In this document: one piece after another, positions 6,668 to 14,498 of the stretch
Layout: the number at the start of each line of letters is the position of its first letter
How positions within the stretch are numbered: position 1 is the first letter of the stretch
Source of the DNA: DATGMB01 sp035293845
GTDB taxonomy: Bacteria > Acidobacteriota > Terriglobia > Bryobacterales > Bryobacteraceae
Reading direction: 5' to 3'
Length of the DNA stretch: 26,302 bases
Assembly (NCBI GenBank): GCA_035293845.1
Contig: DATGMB010000248.1
Span: 1 to 26,302, forward strand
Made by a program: the position numbers and the translations under genes
Notes under the pieces: generated by a model
Database searches by the model: none
What the model was told of the DNA's origin: nothing
The model's input: only the letters and a program-made list of their open reading frames with translations

Positions 6668-9600
6668 TTGACCAGCGCACCAACTATGGCCCGTTCCAGG
6701 GTCACAATCGACGGCAACGAGGCCGCCGCCTACGTTGCTCATCAGATCAACGAAGTCATCGCCATCTATCCCATTACGCCATCCTCGAACATGGGCGAGT
6801 GGGCCGACCAGTGGTCGGCCGAGGGCAAGACCAATATCTGGGGCGCCGTCCCGGCCGTGATCGAGATGCAAAGCGAGGGCGGCGCCGCCGGCGCCCTTCA
6901 CGGCGCGCTGCAGGCCGGCTCCCTGGCGACCACGTTCACCGCGTCTCAGGGCCTGCTCCTCATGATCCCGAACATGTTCAAAATTGCGGGAGAGCTCACC
7001 CCCACGGTGTTCCACGTCGCCGCCCGCGCGCTCGCAACCCACGCGCTCTCCATCTTCGGCGACCACAGCGACGTCATGGCGGCGCGCGCCACCGGGTTCG
7101 CGATGCTTTGCGCGAACTCCGTCCAGGAAGTCATGGATTTTGCGCTGATTGCGCACGCGGCCAGCCTGGAATCGCGCGTGCCGTTCGTTCACTTCTTCGA
7201 TGGCTTCCGCACCTCGCACGAAGTCGCCAAGATCGAGATGCTCGCGCCGGACGATCTGCGCGCTCTGATCGATCCCGAACTGGTCGCCGCCCACCGGGCG
7301 CGGGCCCTGACGCCGGATCGCCCCGTGATCCGTGGCACGGCGCAGAATCCCGACGTCTACTTCCAGGCGCGCGAAGCGTGCAATCCCTTCTACCGCGCCA
7401 CTCCGGCGATCGTTCAGAACGTGATGGATCGATTCGCGCGGATCGGGCGTCACTATCGCCTGTTCGACTACGCCGGCGCGCCGGATGCCGAGCGCGTGCT
7501 GGTGATCATGGGATCCGGCGCCGAGGTCGCCGAGGAAACCCTGGCGGCGCTCCGCGCGAAGGGCGAAAAAGTCGGGCTCCTGAAGGTGCGCCTGTACCGG
7601 CCGTTCGACGTCGAAGCGTTCATCCAGGCGCTGCCGCCGAACACCCGGTCGATCGCGGTCCTCGACCGCTGCAAAGAGCCGGGCGCGACCGGCGAGCCGC
7701 TCTACTGCGACGTGGTTACCGCGCTGGCCGAGGCGGGTTCTGCGGCCAGAGTGATCGGCGGCCGCTACGGACTCGCGTCCAAGGAATTCACCCCGGCCAT
7801 GGTCAAGGCGGTCTATGACGAGCTGCGCAATCCTTCGCCGAAGAACCACTTCACGGTGGGCATCCATGACGATGTGACCCACACCAGTCTGGACTACGAC
7901 ACCGAGTTTTCGACCGAAGACCCGTCGACCGTGCGCGCTCTCTTCTACGGTCTGGGCGCCGACGGCACCGTCGGCGCGAACAAGAATTCGATCAAGATTA
8001 TCGGCGAGGAAACGGACAACTACGCGCAGGGCTACTTCGTCTACGATTCGAAGAAGTCCGGCGCCATCACCACCTCGCACCTTCGTTTCGGCCCGAATCC
8101 CATCCGCGCGAGCTATCTCATCACGAAGGCCAATTTCGTGGCCTGCCACCAGTTCTCCTTCCTCGAGCGCATCGATGTCCTCAAGGCCGCCGATCACGGC
8201 GCCACTTTCCTGCTCAACAGCCCCTTCGGGCCCGGCGAGGTCTGGGAGCACTTGCCGGCGGCGGTGCAGCGCCAGATCATCGAAAAGAAGTTGAAATTCT
8301 ATGTGATCGACGGCTATGAGGTCGCCAGGGCCACCGGCATGGGCGGGCGCATCAACACCATCATGCAGACGTGCTTCTTTGCCGTCAGCGGCGTGCTGCC
8401 GCGTGAAGAGGCGATCGCCGCGATCAAGCACGCCATCGAGAAGACCTACGGCAAGCGCGGGGAAGTCGTGGTCCGGAAGAATTTCGCCGCCGTCGATTCC
8501 ACGCTGGAGCACCTGTACGAAGTCCGCGTGCCCGCCGCCATTACCGCGGCCTTCGACATCCGTCCCGCCGTGCGTGATGCCGCGCCCGAGTTCGTCCGGA
8601 GGGTCACAGCCAGGATCATCGCCGGCGAAGGCGGCGAACTGCCGGTCAGCGCCCTCCCGATCGACGGCACTTTCCCCACCGGCACCGCGCAGTGGGAAAA
8701 GCGCAACATCGCGCTCGAAATCCCGGAATGGGACGAGGATCTGTGCATCCAGTGCGGCAAGTGCGTGCTCGTATGCCCCCACAGCGTCATCCGCGCGAAA
8801 GTCTATGACCCGCGGTATCTCGAAGGGGCGCCGGCCGCGTTCAAGGCCGTGCCCGCGCGCTGGAAGGAGATGAAGGACCGCAAGTATACGCTGCAGGTGG
8901 CGCCCGAGGATTGCACCGGCTGCGGCCTGTGCGTGCAGGTCTGCCCGGCCAAGAGCAAGAGCGAGGTGAAGCATCGCGCCATCAACATGGCGCCGCAGCC
9001 GCCGCTCCGCGAATCCGAAGCCGCCAACTGGGAATTCTTCCTGAAGATCCCGGAAACGGAGCGGGGGCTCCTGTCCTTCAGCCAGGTGAAGGATGTGCAG
9101 GTGCTCCAGCCGCTATTCGAGTTCTCCGGCGCCTGCTCGGGGTGCGGCGAAACGCCCTACATCAAGCTGATGACGCAGCTCTTCGGCGACCGCGCCCTGA
9201 TTGCCAACGCCACCGGCTGCTCGTCCATCTACGGCGGCAATCTTCCGACGACGCCGTATTGCACCGATGCCGCCGGCCGCGGTCCCGCGTGGTCGAACTC
9301 GCTGTTTGAGGACAACGCCGAGTTCGGCCTCGGTATGCGCCTCGCGCTCGATCAGCAGAACGAGTACGCGCGCGAGTTGGTCGAGCGGCTCGCGTTCGCC
9401 ATCGGCGAGCCGTTGGCGCAGGCACTCCTCGCTGCCGAGCAGAAAACCGAGCAGGGCATCCGCGCGCAGCGGGAGCGCGTTCGCCTGCTGAAGCAGGCGC
9501 TGGCCGGGATGCACACCGCGGAAGCGCGCGACCTGCTCGCCGTCGCCGATGCCCTGGTGAGGAAATCGGTCTGGATCGTCGGCGGGGACGGCTGGGCGTA

Positions 9601-10237
9601 CGATATCGGCTTCGGCGGCCTCGATCACGTGATTGCCTCCGGGCGCGATGTCAACATTCTGGTGCTCGATACCGAAGTCTACTCGAACACCGGCGGCCAG
9701 GCCTCCAAAGCCACTCCACGCGGCGCGGTGGCCAAGTTCGCCGCCGGCGGCAAGCCGGCGGGTAAAAAGGATCTCGCCACGATCGCGATGAGCTACGGCA
9801 GCGTCTACGTGGCCAGGGTCGCCATGGGCGGCGGCGACGTGCATACGGTAAAGGCATTCCTGGAGGCGGAAGCGTTCCATGGCCCGTCGCTCATCATCGC
9901 GTACAGCCATTGCATCGCCCACGGATACGACATGGCATTCGGCATGGATCAGCAAAAGGCCGCGGTGAACTCGGGCTACTGGCCGCTGTTCCGCTACAAC
10001 CCGGATCTGGCGGGGCAGAACGCGAATCCGTTTCAGCTCGATTCCCGTCCGCCCTCGGTCCCGCTCAAGAGTTACATCTACAACGAAGCGCGCTACACCA
10101 TGCTGGCCAAGAGCAATCCCGCCGAGGCGGAGCGCCTGCTGCATCTCGCCGAGGAGGATGTGACGTCGCGCTGGAAGCTCTACGAACACATGGCCCGGCA
10201 GACGGCGAACGGAAACCCGGAGGAGGTGAAGAAATGA
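6668..10237 (+). CDS. nifJ: Pyruvate:ferredoxin (flavodoxin) oxidoreductase, single-chain
   Basis: Converts pyruvate and CoA to acetyl-CoA and CO2, passing electrons to ferredoxin or flavodoxin. The 1189 residues are the normal length for the one-chain NifJ/PFOR family. In order: the pyrimidine-binding PFOR domain with IYPITPSSNMGEWAD near residue 35; the CoA/transketolase-C-like domain; the central domain with KSGAITTSHLRFGPNPI; two 4Fe-4S clusters in an inserted ferredoxin domain (CIQCGKCVLVCP near residue 693 and CTGCGLCVQVCP near 749); and the TPP domain with ACSGCGETPY near 821 and GDGWAYDIGFGG near 973. A conserved Cys in YSHCIAHGYDM lies near the end. The start is TTG. Its stop overlaps the next ATG (ATGA), so the DHOD-like flavoprotein gene is co-translated. 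It suggests anaerobic or low-oxygen central metabolism. Confidence 0.97.
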   Translation: MTSAPTMARSRVTIDGNEAAAYVAHQINEVIAIYPITPSSNMGEWADQWSAEGKTNIWGAVPAVIEMQSEGGAAGALHGALQAGSLATTFTASQGLLLMIPNMFKIAGELTPTVFHVAARALATHALSIFGDHSDVMAARATGFAMLCANSVQEVMDFALIAHAASLESRVPFVHFFDGFRTSHEVAKIEMLAPDDLRALIDPELVAAHRARALTPDRPVIRGTAQNPDVYFQAREACNPFYRATPAIVQNVMDRFARIGRHYRLFDYAGAPDAERVLVIMGSGAEVAEETLAALRAKGEKVGLLKVRLYRPFDVEAFIQALPPNTRSIAVLDRCKEPGATGEPLYCDVVTALAEAGSAARVIGGRYGLASKEFTPAMVKAVYDELRNPSPKNHFTVGIHDDVTHTSLDYDTEFSTEDPSTVRALFYGLGADGTVGANKNSIKIIGEETDNYAQGYFVYDSKKSGAITTSHLRFGPNPIRASYLITKANFVACHQFSFLERIDVLKAADHGATFLLNSPFGPGEVWEHLPAAVQRQIIEKKLKFYVIDGYEVARATGMGGRINTIMQTCFFAVSGVLPREEAIAAIKHAIEKTYGKRGEVVVRKNFAAVDSTLEHLYEVRVPAAITAAFDIRPAVRDAAPEFVRRVTARIIAGEGGELPVSALPIDGTFPTGTAQWEKRNIALEIPEWDEDLCIQCGKCVLVCPHSVIRAKVYDPRYLEGAPAAFKAVPARWKEMKDRKYTLQVAPEDCTGCGLCVQVCPAKSKSEVKHRAINMAPQPPLRESEAANWEFFLKIPETERGLLSFSQVKDVQVLQPLFEFSGACSGCGETPYIKLMTQLFGDRALIANATGCSSIYGGNLPTTPYCTDAAGRGPAWSNSLFEDNAEFGLGMRLALDQQNEYARELVERLAFAIGEPLAQALLAAEQKTEQGIRAQRERVRLLKQALAGMHTAEARDLLAVADALVRKSVWIVGGDGWAYDIGFGGLDHVIASGRDVNILVLDTEVYSNTGGQASKATPRGAVAKFAAGGKPAGKKDLATIAMSYGSVYVARVAMGGGDVHTVKAFLEAEAFHGPSLIIAYSHCIAHGYDMAFGMDQQKAAVNSGYWPLFRYNPDLAGQNANPFQLDSRPPSVPLKSYIYNEARYTMLAKSNPAEAERLLHLAEEDVTSRWKLYEHMARQTANGNPEEVKK

Positions 10238-11250
10238 TCGACCTGTCCAAAGCGATTGACCTGTCCACCACGTATCTGGGACTCAAGCTGAAAAACCCGC
10301 TGGTCGCTTCGTCCTCGCCCCTCTGCGAGCACCTCGATCACGTGCGCCGGATGGAGGACGCCGGCGCGGCCGCGGTGGTCTTGCATTCGCTTTTCGAGGA
10401 GCAGATCGAGCTCGAATCCGACGAGTTCGACCGCCGGATGCTCGCCGCGAGCGAGCTTTCGCCGGAAGCCCTGACCCACTTCCCGGAACCGGCTCGTCCC
10501 GTGGTGGGTCCGGAAGCGTACCTGATGCACATCGCGAAATGCAAGCAGGCGGTGCGGATACCCATTATCGCCAGCCTGAACGGCACCACCACGGGCGGCT
10601 GGCTCCGCTACGCGCGGCAGATCCAGCAGGCTGGCGCGGACGCTCTCGAACTCAACATCTACTACATCCCGGTCGATCCGCAGTCGAGCGGCGAGCAGGT
10701 GGAGGCACAGTACATCGACCTCGTAAAGGCGGTGAAGGCGGAAGTGCGGATTCCGGTCGCGGTGAAGCTCGGGCCGTATTTCAGCTCGATGAGCAACATG
10801 GCCCGCAAGCTCGACGCCGCGGGCGCCGACGCGCTGGTCCTCTTCAACCGCTTCTATCAGCCGGATTACGATTTGGAGGCCCTGGAGGTCGTGCCCAACC
10901 TGATGCTCAGCAACTCGCACGAGCTCTTCCTGCGGCTGCATTGGATCGCTGTGCTGTATGGCACCATCCGGGCGGACCTCGCGCTCACGGGCGGTGTCCA
11001 TAGCGCGGCCGGCGTCGTGAAAGCCATGATGGCGGGCGCGAAGGTCGCGATGATGACTTCAGCCCTGCTGAAGCGCGGCATCGGCTACCTCGACACCGTC
11101 GTTACCGAGTTGCTGGTGTGGATGGGCGATCACGAGTACGACTCGATCCGCCAGATGCAGGGCTCGATGAGCCGCCGGTCGGTTCCCCGGCCGCAGGCCT
11201 TCGAGCGCGCCAACTACATGAAAGTGCTTGGTTCTTACATCATGCGGTAG
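10234..11250 (+). CDS. Dihydroorotate dehydrogenase-like FMN protein coupled to nifJ
   Basis: A 338-residue TIM-barrel flavoprotein of the DHOD/PreA superfamily. Visible parts are the N-terminal strand KNPLVASSSPLCEH (residues 20-33), a Gly/Thr loop NGTTTGGW (116-123), a Lys in PVAVKLGPY (K178), and the FMN-phosphate region TGGVHSAAG (252-260) with AGAKVAMMTSALL (267-279). The spot where true dihydroorotate dehydrogenases carry the NxSCPN-type motif reads ELNIYYIP (139-146), so pyrimidine synthesis is not a safe assumption. AGGAGGTG lies upstream and the ATG overlaps the nifJ stop by 4 bp. From memory, this protein is often found beside nifJ in cyanobacteria and acidobacteria, which hints at a role with PFOR electron flow, but the substrate is unknown. 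Confidence 0.88.
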   Translation: MIDLSKAIDLSTTYLGLKLKNPLVASSSPLCEHLDHVRRMEDAGAAAVVLHSLFEEQIELESDEFDRRMLAASELSPEALTHFPEPARPVVGPEAYLMHIAKCKQAVRIPIIASLNGTTTGGWLRYARQIQQAGADALELNIYYIPVDPQSSGEQVEAQYIDLVKAVKAEVRIPVAVKLGPYFSSMSNMARKLDAAGADALVLFNRFYQPDYDLEALEVVPNLMLSNSHELFLRLHWIAVLYGTIRADLALTGGVHSAAGVVKAMMAGAKVAMMTSALLKRGIGYLDTVVTELLVWMGDHEYDSIRQMQGSMSRRSVPRPQAFERANYMKVLGSYIMR

Positions 11251-11253
11251 GAG

Positions 11254-11288
11254 CCGGGCACGCCCGGAGCACGCCCGCAAAATTTTTT
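11254..11288 (+). terminator. Possible terminator after the nifJ operon
   Basis: A compact GC stem CCGGG-CACG-CCCGG (11254-11267) starts 3 bp after the stop codon, and a T6 run lies at 11283-11288. The gap of about 15 bases between stem and T-run is too long for a textbook intrinsic terminator, so termination may be partial. Confidence 0.35.
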
Positions 11289-11297
11289 CGCGGCCCC

Positions 11298-11323
11298 TGT
11301 CGATTTCGGCTATCCCGCGCGTC
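11298..11323 (+). promoter_or_regulatory. Candidate ECF42-type promoter before the DinB gene
   Basis: TGTCGA (11298-11303) and CGTC (11320-11323) are separated by 16 bases and lie 22 bases before the DinB ATG. As I recall, the published ECF42 promoter in Streptomyces venezuelae has TGTCGA at -35 and CGA/TC at -10, which this fits. The cognate type of sigma factor is encoded 1.2 kb downstream. The motif is short enough for chance, so this is a suggestion. Confidence 0.4.
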
Positions 11324-11344
11324 GTCCCGATGAAGGAGAACGCA

Positions 11345-11911
11345 ATGCCGACTTTCGCAACCACGGATATCGATCAGGCGCTGGAATATTTCGACCGGAC
11401 CTCCATCGCCATCGCCGAAGCCACACTCGGCCTTTCGCCGGCGCAGTGGCAGTTCAAACCCGCGCCGGACCGCTGGTCCCAGGCGGAGATCCTGGAGCAC
11501 CTGGTAATTGTCCACGATCGCCTCATGGGGCCCATGCGGGAGCTGCTCATGCAGGCGCCGGCCCCCCCGGCGGATCGCGACTGGCGGGCGGTCGATGCGA
11601 TCATTCTCGAGAAGGTCCCGCAGCGCTCGCCGCGGGCCAATGCCCCGGAATTCGTGCACCCCACCGGAACCATGACGCCGGCCGAAGCTCTCGACCGCCT
11701 GGACCGGAGCTATGCGCGCCTGCGCGAGTTCGTGCAGACGACGCCGGACCTCCGCGAGCACGCGATTGAATCGCCGCCTCTCCGCTTCATCACCAACGGC
11801 GAGCACACCCTCATGGACGGCCTTCAGATGGCCCTCATCCTGGCCGGCCACGACCTGCGGCACGCCGCGCAGATGCGGGAAGTTCAGGCCGATCCGAGCT
11901 ACCCGCGGTAG
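11345..11911 (+). CDS. DinB-family four-helix metalloprotein
   Basis: A 188-residue protein of the DinB/YfiT-like superfamily, cytoplasmic four-helix bundles that bind a divalent metal through three histidines. Likely ligands are His52 (in ILEHLVIVHD) and His169 and His173 (in AGHDLRHAAQ), the expected spacing for the family. The W..KP.PDRWS pattern at residues 35-45 is also typical. The ATG at 11345 is chosen because AAGGAGA lies six bases upstream; an in-frame ATG at 11330 is less well placed. Enzymatic roles vary in the family (thiol-dependent S-transferases are known) and cannot be assigned here. A candidate ECF42 promoter precedes it and a YciI-ECF42 pair follows, so a stress-related regulon is plausible. 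Confidence 0.85.
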   Translation: MPTFATTDIDQALEYFDRTSIAIAEATLGLSPAQWQFKPAPDRWSQAEILEHLVIVHDRLMGPMRELLMQAPAPPADRDWRAVDAIILEKVPQRSPRANAPEFVHPTGTMTPAEALDRLDRSYARLREFVQTTPDLREHAIESPPLRFITNGEHTLMDGLQMALILAGHDLRHAAQMREVQADPSYPR

Positions 11912-11933
11912 CCCCCACAGAGCGGCCGTGGGC

Positions 11934-11962
11934 CCCGGGTGGCTTACGATAAGCCACTCGGG
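11934..11962. repeat. Palindromic hairpin, copy 1 (GGCTTA-CGA-TAAGCC core)
   Basis: A 13-bp stem with one G-T pair closes a CGA triloop (11947-11949); the inner ten pairs are perfect. It sits 22 bp after the DinB stop. It shares its core and loop with a second hairpin 38 bp downstream. It could be a transcription terminator for the DinB gene or a REP-like element. Confidence 0.7.
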
Positions 11963-11999
11963 CAGAAGCGTCAGTTGAAATTAAAGGACTTGCGCGCGG

Positions 12000-12024
12000 G
12001 TGGCGGCTTACGATAAGCCGCCAC
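12000..12024. repeat. Palindromic hairpin, copy 2 (GGCTTA-CGA-TAAGCC core)
   Basis: A perfect 11-bp stem with the same CGA triloop as copy 1. Relative to copy 1 both arms carry an extra two-base insertion (GG in one arm, CC in the other), so base pairing is kept. It lies 44 bp before the YciI gene start. Confidence 0.75.
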
Positions 12025-12068
12025 TGCTCGGCGCGGCCCGTTTTATCATTCGAAAAGGAGACGCATAA

Positions 12069-12482
12069 ATGCGTTACATGCTACTGATCTATTCCCGCGA
12101 ACAGCCCGGCGGCGTGCCCCCGGAGGAGCGGCCCGGCCTGTACCAGCGCCACGCCGCCGTCATGGAGGACGCCCGCCGCAAAGGCGCGTTCATCGCCGCC
12201 GAGCCGCTCGCCCCGACCTCCAGCGCCACCACGGTGCGCCTCTCCGCCGCCGGTGAGGCGCTCGTCACCGACGGCCCATTCGCCGAAACCAAGGAGCAGC
12301 TCGCCGGCTATTACATGCTGGAATGCGCCAATCTCGATGAAGCCATCGAGTGGGCGGCGCGTATTCCGACCGGATGCAAGGGCGCGGAGGGCTGCATCGA
12401 GATCCGCCCGCTGCCGGGCCTGCCGGCCCGGCCGCCCGAGGTCCAACACGCGGCGGGCACGCAGAACGGCGGGAATGGTTGA
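12069..12482 (+). CDS. YciI/DGPF-domain protein linked to an ECF sigma factor
   Basis: A 137-residue protein of the YCII-related superfamily, a small ferredoxin-like alpha/beta fold. It begins MRYMLLIY and carries the eponymous DGPF motif at residues 68-71 (TDGPFAETKEQLAGYY), followed by the LDEAIEWAARIP helix. The C-terminus from about residue 115 is Pro/Ala-rich and probably flexible. A strong AAAAGGAG lies eight bases before the ATG. Its last 8 bases overlap the start of the sigma-factor gene. DGPF proteins are the standard neighbours and known targets of ECF42 sigma factors; their biochemical role is unresolved. Confidence 0.9.
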   Translation: MRYMLLIYSREQPGGVPPEERPGLYQRHAAVMEDARRKGAFIAAEPLAPTSSATTVRLSAAGEALVTDGPFAETKEQLAGYYMLECANLDEAIEWAARIPTGCKGAEGCIEIRPLPGLPARPPEVQHAAGTQNGGNG

Positions 12483-13719
12483 CGCCGCCGAAGCGATAGA
12501 GGCCGTCTTCCGGCGGGAATCCGGCCGCATTCTGGCCGGCCTGATTCGCATGTCCGGATCGTTCGACCGCGCCGAGGAAGCGCTGCAGGAGGCGCTCGCC
12601 TTGGCCCTGGCCCGCTGGCCGGCAACCGGGATCCCGCAGAACGGGGCTGCCTGGATCACCGCCGTCGCGCAGCGCAAGCTCATCGACGGCGCGCGCCGCG
12701 ACCGCACGCGCCTCGAAAAGCAGGACGAGCTGCGCGCCGATCTCGAGCGCCCATCCACCACGCCCGAACCTGAGGAGGAGGCGGCGATGCATTTCCCCGA
12801 CGATCGGCTGCGGCTGATCTTCACCTGCTGCCATCCGGCGCTGAATCCCGAAGCCCGCATCGCGCTCACGCTGCGGACGCTCGGCGGACTCAGCACGCCC
12901 GAGATCGCCAAAGCCTTCCTCCTGCCCGAAGCCACCCTGGCCCAGCGCATCGTGCGCGCCAAGCGTAAGATCCTGGAGGCGCGCATCCCCTACGAAGTGC
13001 CGCCGCCCGCCCGGCTCGCCGAGCGCCTCGCCTCCGTGCAGGCCGTGCTCTATCTGATCTTCAACGAAGGCTACGCCGCGGCCTCGGGCGACCATTTATT
13101 GCGGACCGATCTGTGCGCCGAGGCCATCCGGCTGGCCCGCATGCTCTGCGAGCTCATGCCGGAGCAGCCCGAGAACCTCGGCCTGCTGGCCCTCATGCTG
13201 CTGCACGATTCGCGCCGCGAGGCCCGCGTCCGCGCGGGCGAACTCGTCACGCTGGAGGAGCAGGACCGCGCGCTTTGGGACCGCGCGGCCATCGACGAAG
13301 GCATCGCGCTGGTCGGCCGCGCCCTCCGCTGCGGCGCGCCCGGCCCTTATCAATTGCAGGCCGCCATCGCGGCGCTCCACGCCGAAGCCCCCACGGCCGC
13401 CGCAACCGACTGGCCGCAGATCGCGGCGCTCTACGAAAAGCTCCTCGAATGGAACCCCTCCCGCGTGATCGCGCTGAACCACGCGGTGGCCGTCGCCATG
13501 GGCGTGGGGCTGGGGACCGGTCTGGCGCGCATTGACGCCCTCGGCGCATGCGGCGAGCTCGACGGCTACTACCTGTTCCACGCCGCTCGCGCCGATATCC
13601 TGCGCCGCCTCGGTCGCAGCGCGGAAGCCGCCGAAGCCTACCGCCGCGCGCTGGCCCTGGCGACGAATGCCGTCGAGCGCCGCTTCCTGGAGCGCCGGCT
13701 TTCCGAACTGAAGGACTGA
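12475..13719 (+). CDS. ECF42-type RNA polymerase sigma factor with long C-terminal extension
   Basis: A 414-residue sigma-70 family protein. Region 2 covers about residues 8-80 (LIRMSGSFDRAEEALQEA, then WITAVAQRKLIDGARRDR). Region 4 covers about 110-170, with LTLRTLGGLSTPEIAKAFL and the recognition helix EATLAQRIVRAKRKI. The CCHPALNPEARIAL phrase and the next domain (about 180-290, LIFNEGYAA, DUF6596) are hallmarks of ECF42. The C-terminal part is TPR-like and probably modulates activity. No anti-sigma gene is next to it, as usual for this group. The ATG at 12475 overlaps the YciI gene by 8 bp. It would direct transcription of DGPF genes; a matching promoter motif is seen before dinB instead. 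Confidence 0.92.
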   Translation: MVDAAEAIEAVFRRESGRILAGLIRMSGSFDRAEEALQEALALALARWPATGIPQNGAAWITAVAQRKLIDGARRDRTRLEKQDELRADLERPSTTPEPEEEAAMHFPDDRLRLIFTCCHPALNPEARIALTLRTLGGLSTPEIAKAFLLPEATLAQRIVRAKRKILEARIPYEVPPPARLAERLASVQAVLYLIFNEGYAAASGDHLLRTDLCAEAIRLARMLCELMPEQPENLGLLALMLLHDSRREARVRAGELVTLEEQDRALWDRAAIDEGIALVGRALRCGAPGPYQLQAAIAALHAEAPTAAATDWPQIAALYEKLLEWNPSRVIALNHAVAVAMGVGLGTGLARIDALGACGELDGYYLFHAARADILRRLGRSAEAAEAYRRALALATNAVERRFLERRLSELKD

Positions 13720-13735
13720 ACCTCGCCGGCGCGCC

Positions 13736-14422
13736 CTACTTCCGCGCCACCAGCACCCTCGATGGATAAAAAATCTGCCGCACGTGCCGGTCGTGCTCGA
13801 TCTCGAAGCGCATCGACTCGATCATCTCCGGCACGCGCTGCTCCACCTGCCGTCCCCAGAACGCCGGCGCGATGCTGCTGGCGACCTTGTACGCCGCGTT
13901 GAACAGCGCCGTGTTCTGGCCGATCAGCACCAGCGCCAGCCGGCCGCGCGGCCGCAGGATGCGGCGGAATTCGCCGAGCGTGCTCACGATGTCCTCCGCC
14001 GAAAGCAGCTCCAGCATGTAGCAGCAGAAGATCGTATCGAACGATTCGTTGCGAAACGGCATCTGCCGCGCGTCCACCGCCTGGCAATGCGCGCGCGCTC
14101 CGGGGAATCGCCGCCGCGCCAGGCGCTGCGTCCGCGCCGCCATGTTGGGCGAAAGATCGAGGCCGATCGTCGAGCCCCGCGCGTTGGCCCGCACCAGCCG
14201 CTGGAACATCTCGCCCGAGCCGGTCGCCACCTCCAGCACCCGCATGCCGTCGCGCATCTCGGAGATCTCGAGCGCGCAGCGGTGCGCGCGCGAGTGAAAC
14301 AGCATGGTCGATAACGGGTAGACCGCCGCCACGCGATCGTAGAAGCGGCGGGTGCGTCCGGCCAGCGTGGCCGGCAGCCCGAATGCGGGCAGCCTCTCGG
14401 CGAATTCGTCCAGTCTGCTCAA
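13736..14422 (-). CDS. Class I SAM-dependent methyltransferase
   Basis: A 228-residue Rossmann-fold methyltransferase of the UbiE/COQ5 (Methyltransf_11) type. The SAM-binding glycine motif is VLEVATGSGEMF (residues 62-73), the acidic residue closing strand 2 lies in IGLDLSPNMAA (86-96), motif II is VDARQMPFRNESFDTIF (about 115-131), and LRPRGRLALVLIG marks the post-motif strand. The final part has several aromatic and basic residues that may cap the substrate pocket. Translation starts at TTG (14422), supported by AGAGGAG five bases upstream. The gene follows the histidine kinase after 76 bp on the same strand and converges on the sigma-factor gene with only 16 bp between stops. The substrate is unknown. 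Confidence 0.88.
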   Translation of the reverse strand: MSRLDEFAERLPAFGLPATLAGRTRRFYDRVAAVYPLSTMLFHSRAHRCALEISEMRDGMRVLEVATGSGEMFQRLVRANARGSTIGLDLSPNMAARTQRLARRRFPGARAHCQAVDARQMPFRNESFDTIFCCYMLELLSAEDIVSTLGEFRRILRPRGRLALVLIGQNTALFNAAYKVASSIAPAFWGRQVEQRVPEMIESMRFEIEHDRHVRQIFYPSRVLVARK

Positions 14423-14498
14423 AATATCTCCTCTTCCAACGGCATATACGATCGTTCTCTGTAAACCGTCACGGGCGGCTCCTGCGCCGGTTCGCGGT

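Noticed and set aside
6477..6683. N-terminal extension of the L,D-transpeptidase
   Set aside because: It would overlap the nifJ ribosome binding site and start; the sequence is low-complexity Ala/Gly/Arg except for a short hydrophobic patch, and the YkuD homology starts after 6476.
6617..8974. Open frame of about 785 codons antisense to nifJ
   Set aside because: Composition is Arg/Asp/Gly-rich shadow sequence, and the opposite strand encodes an unmistakable NifJ.
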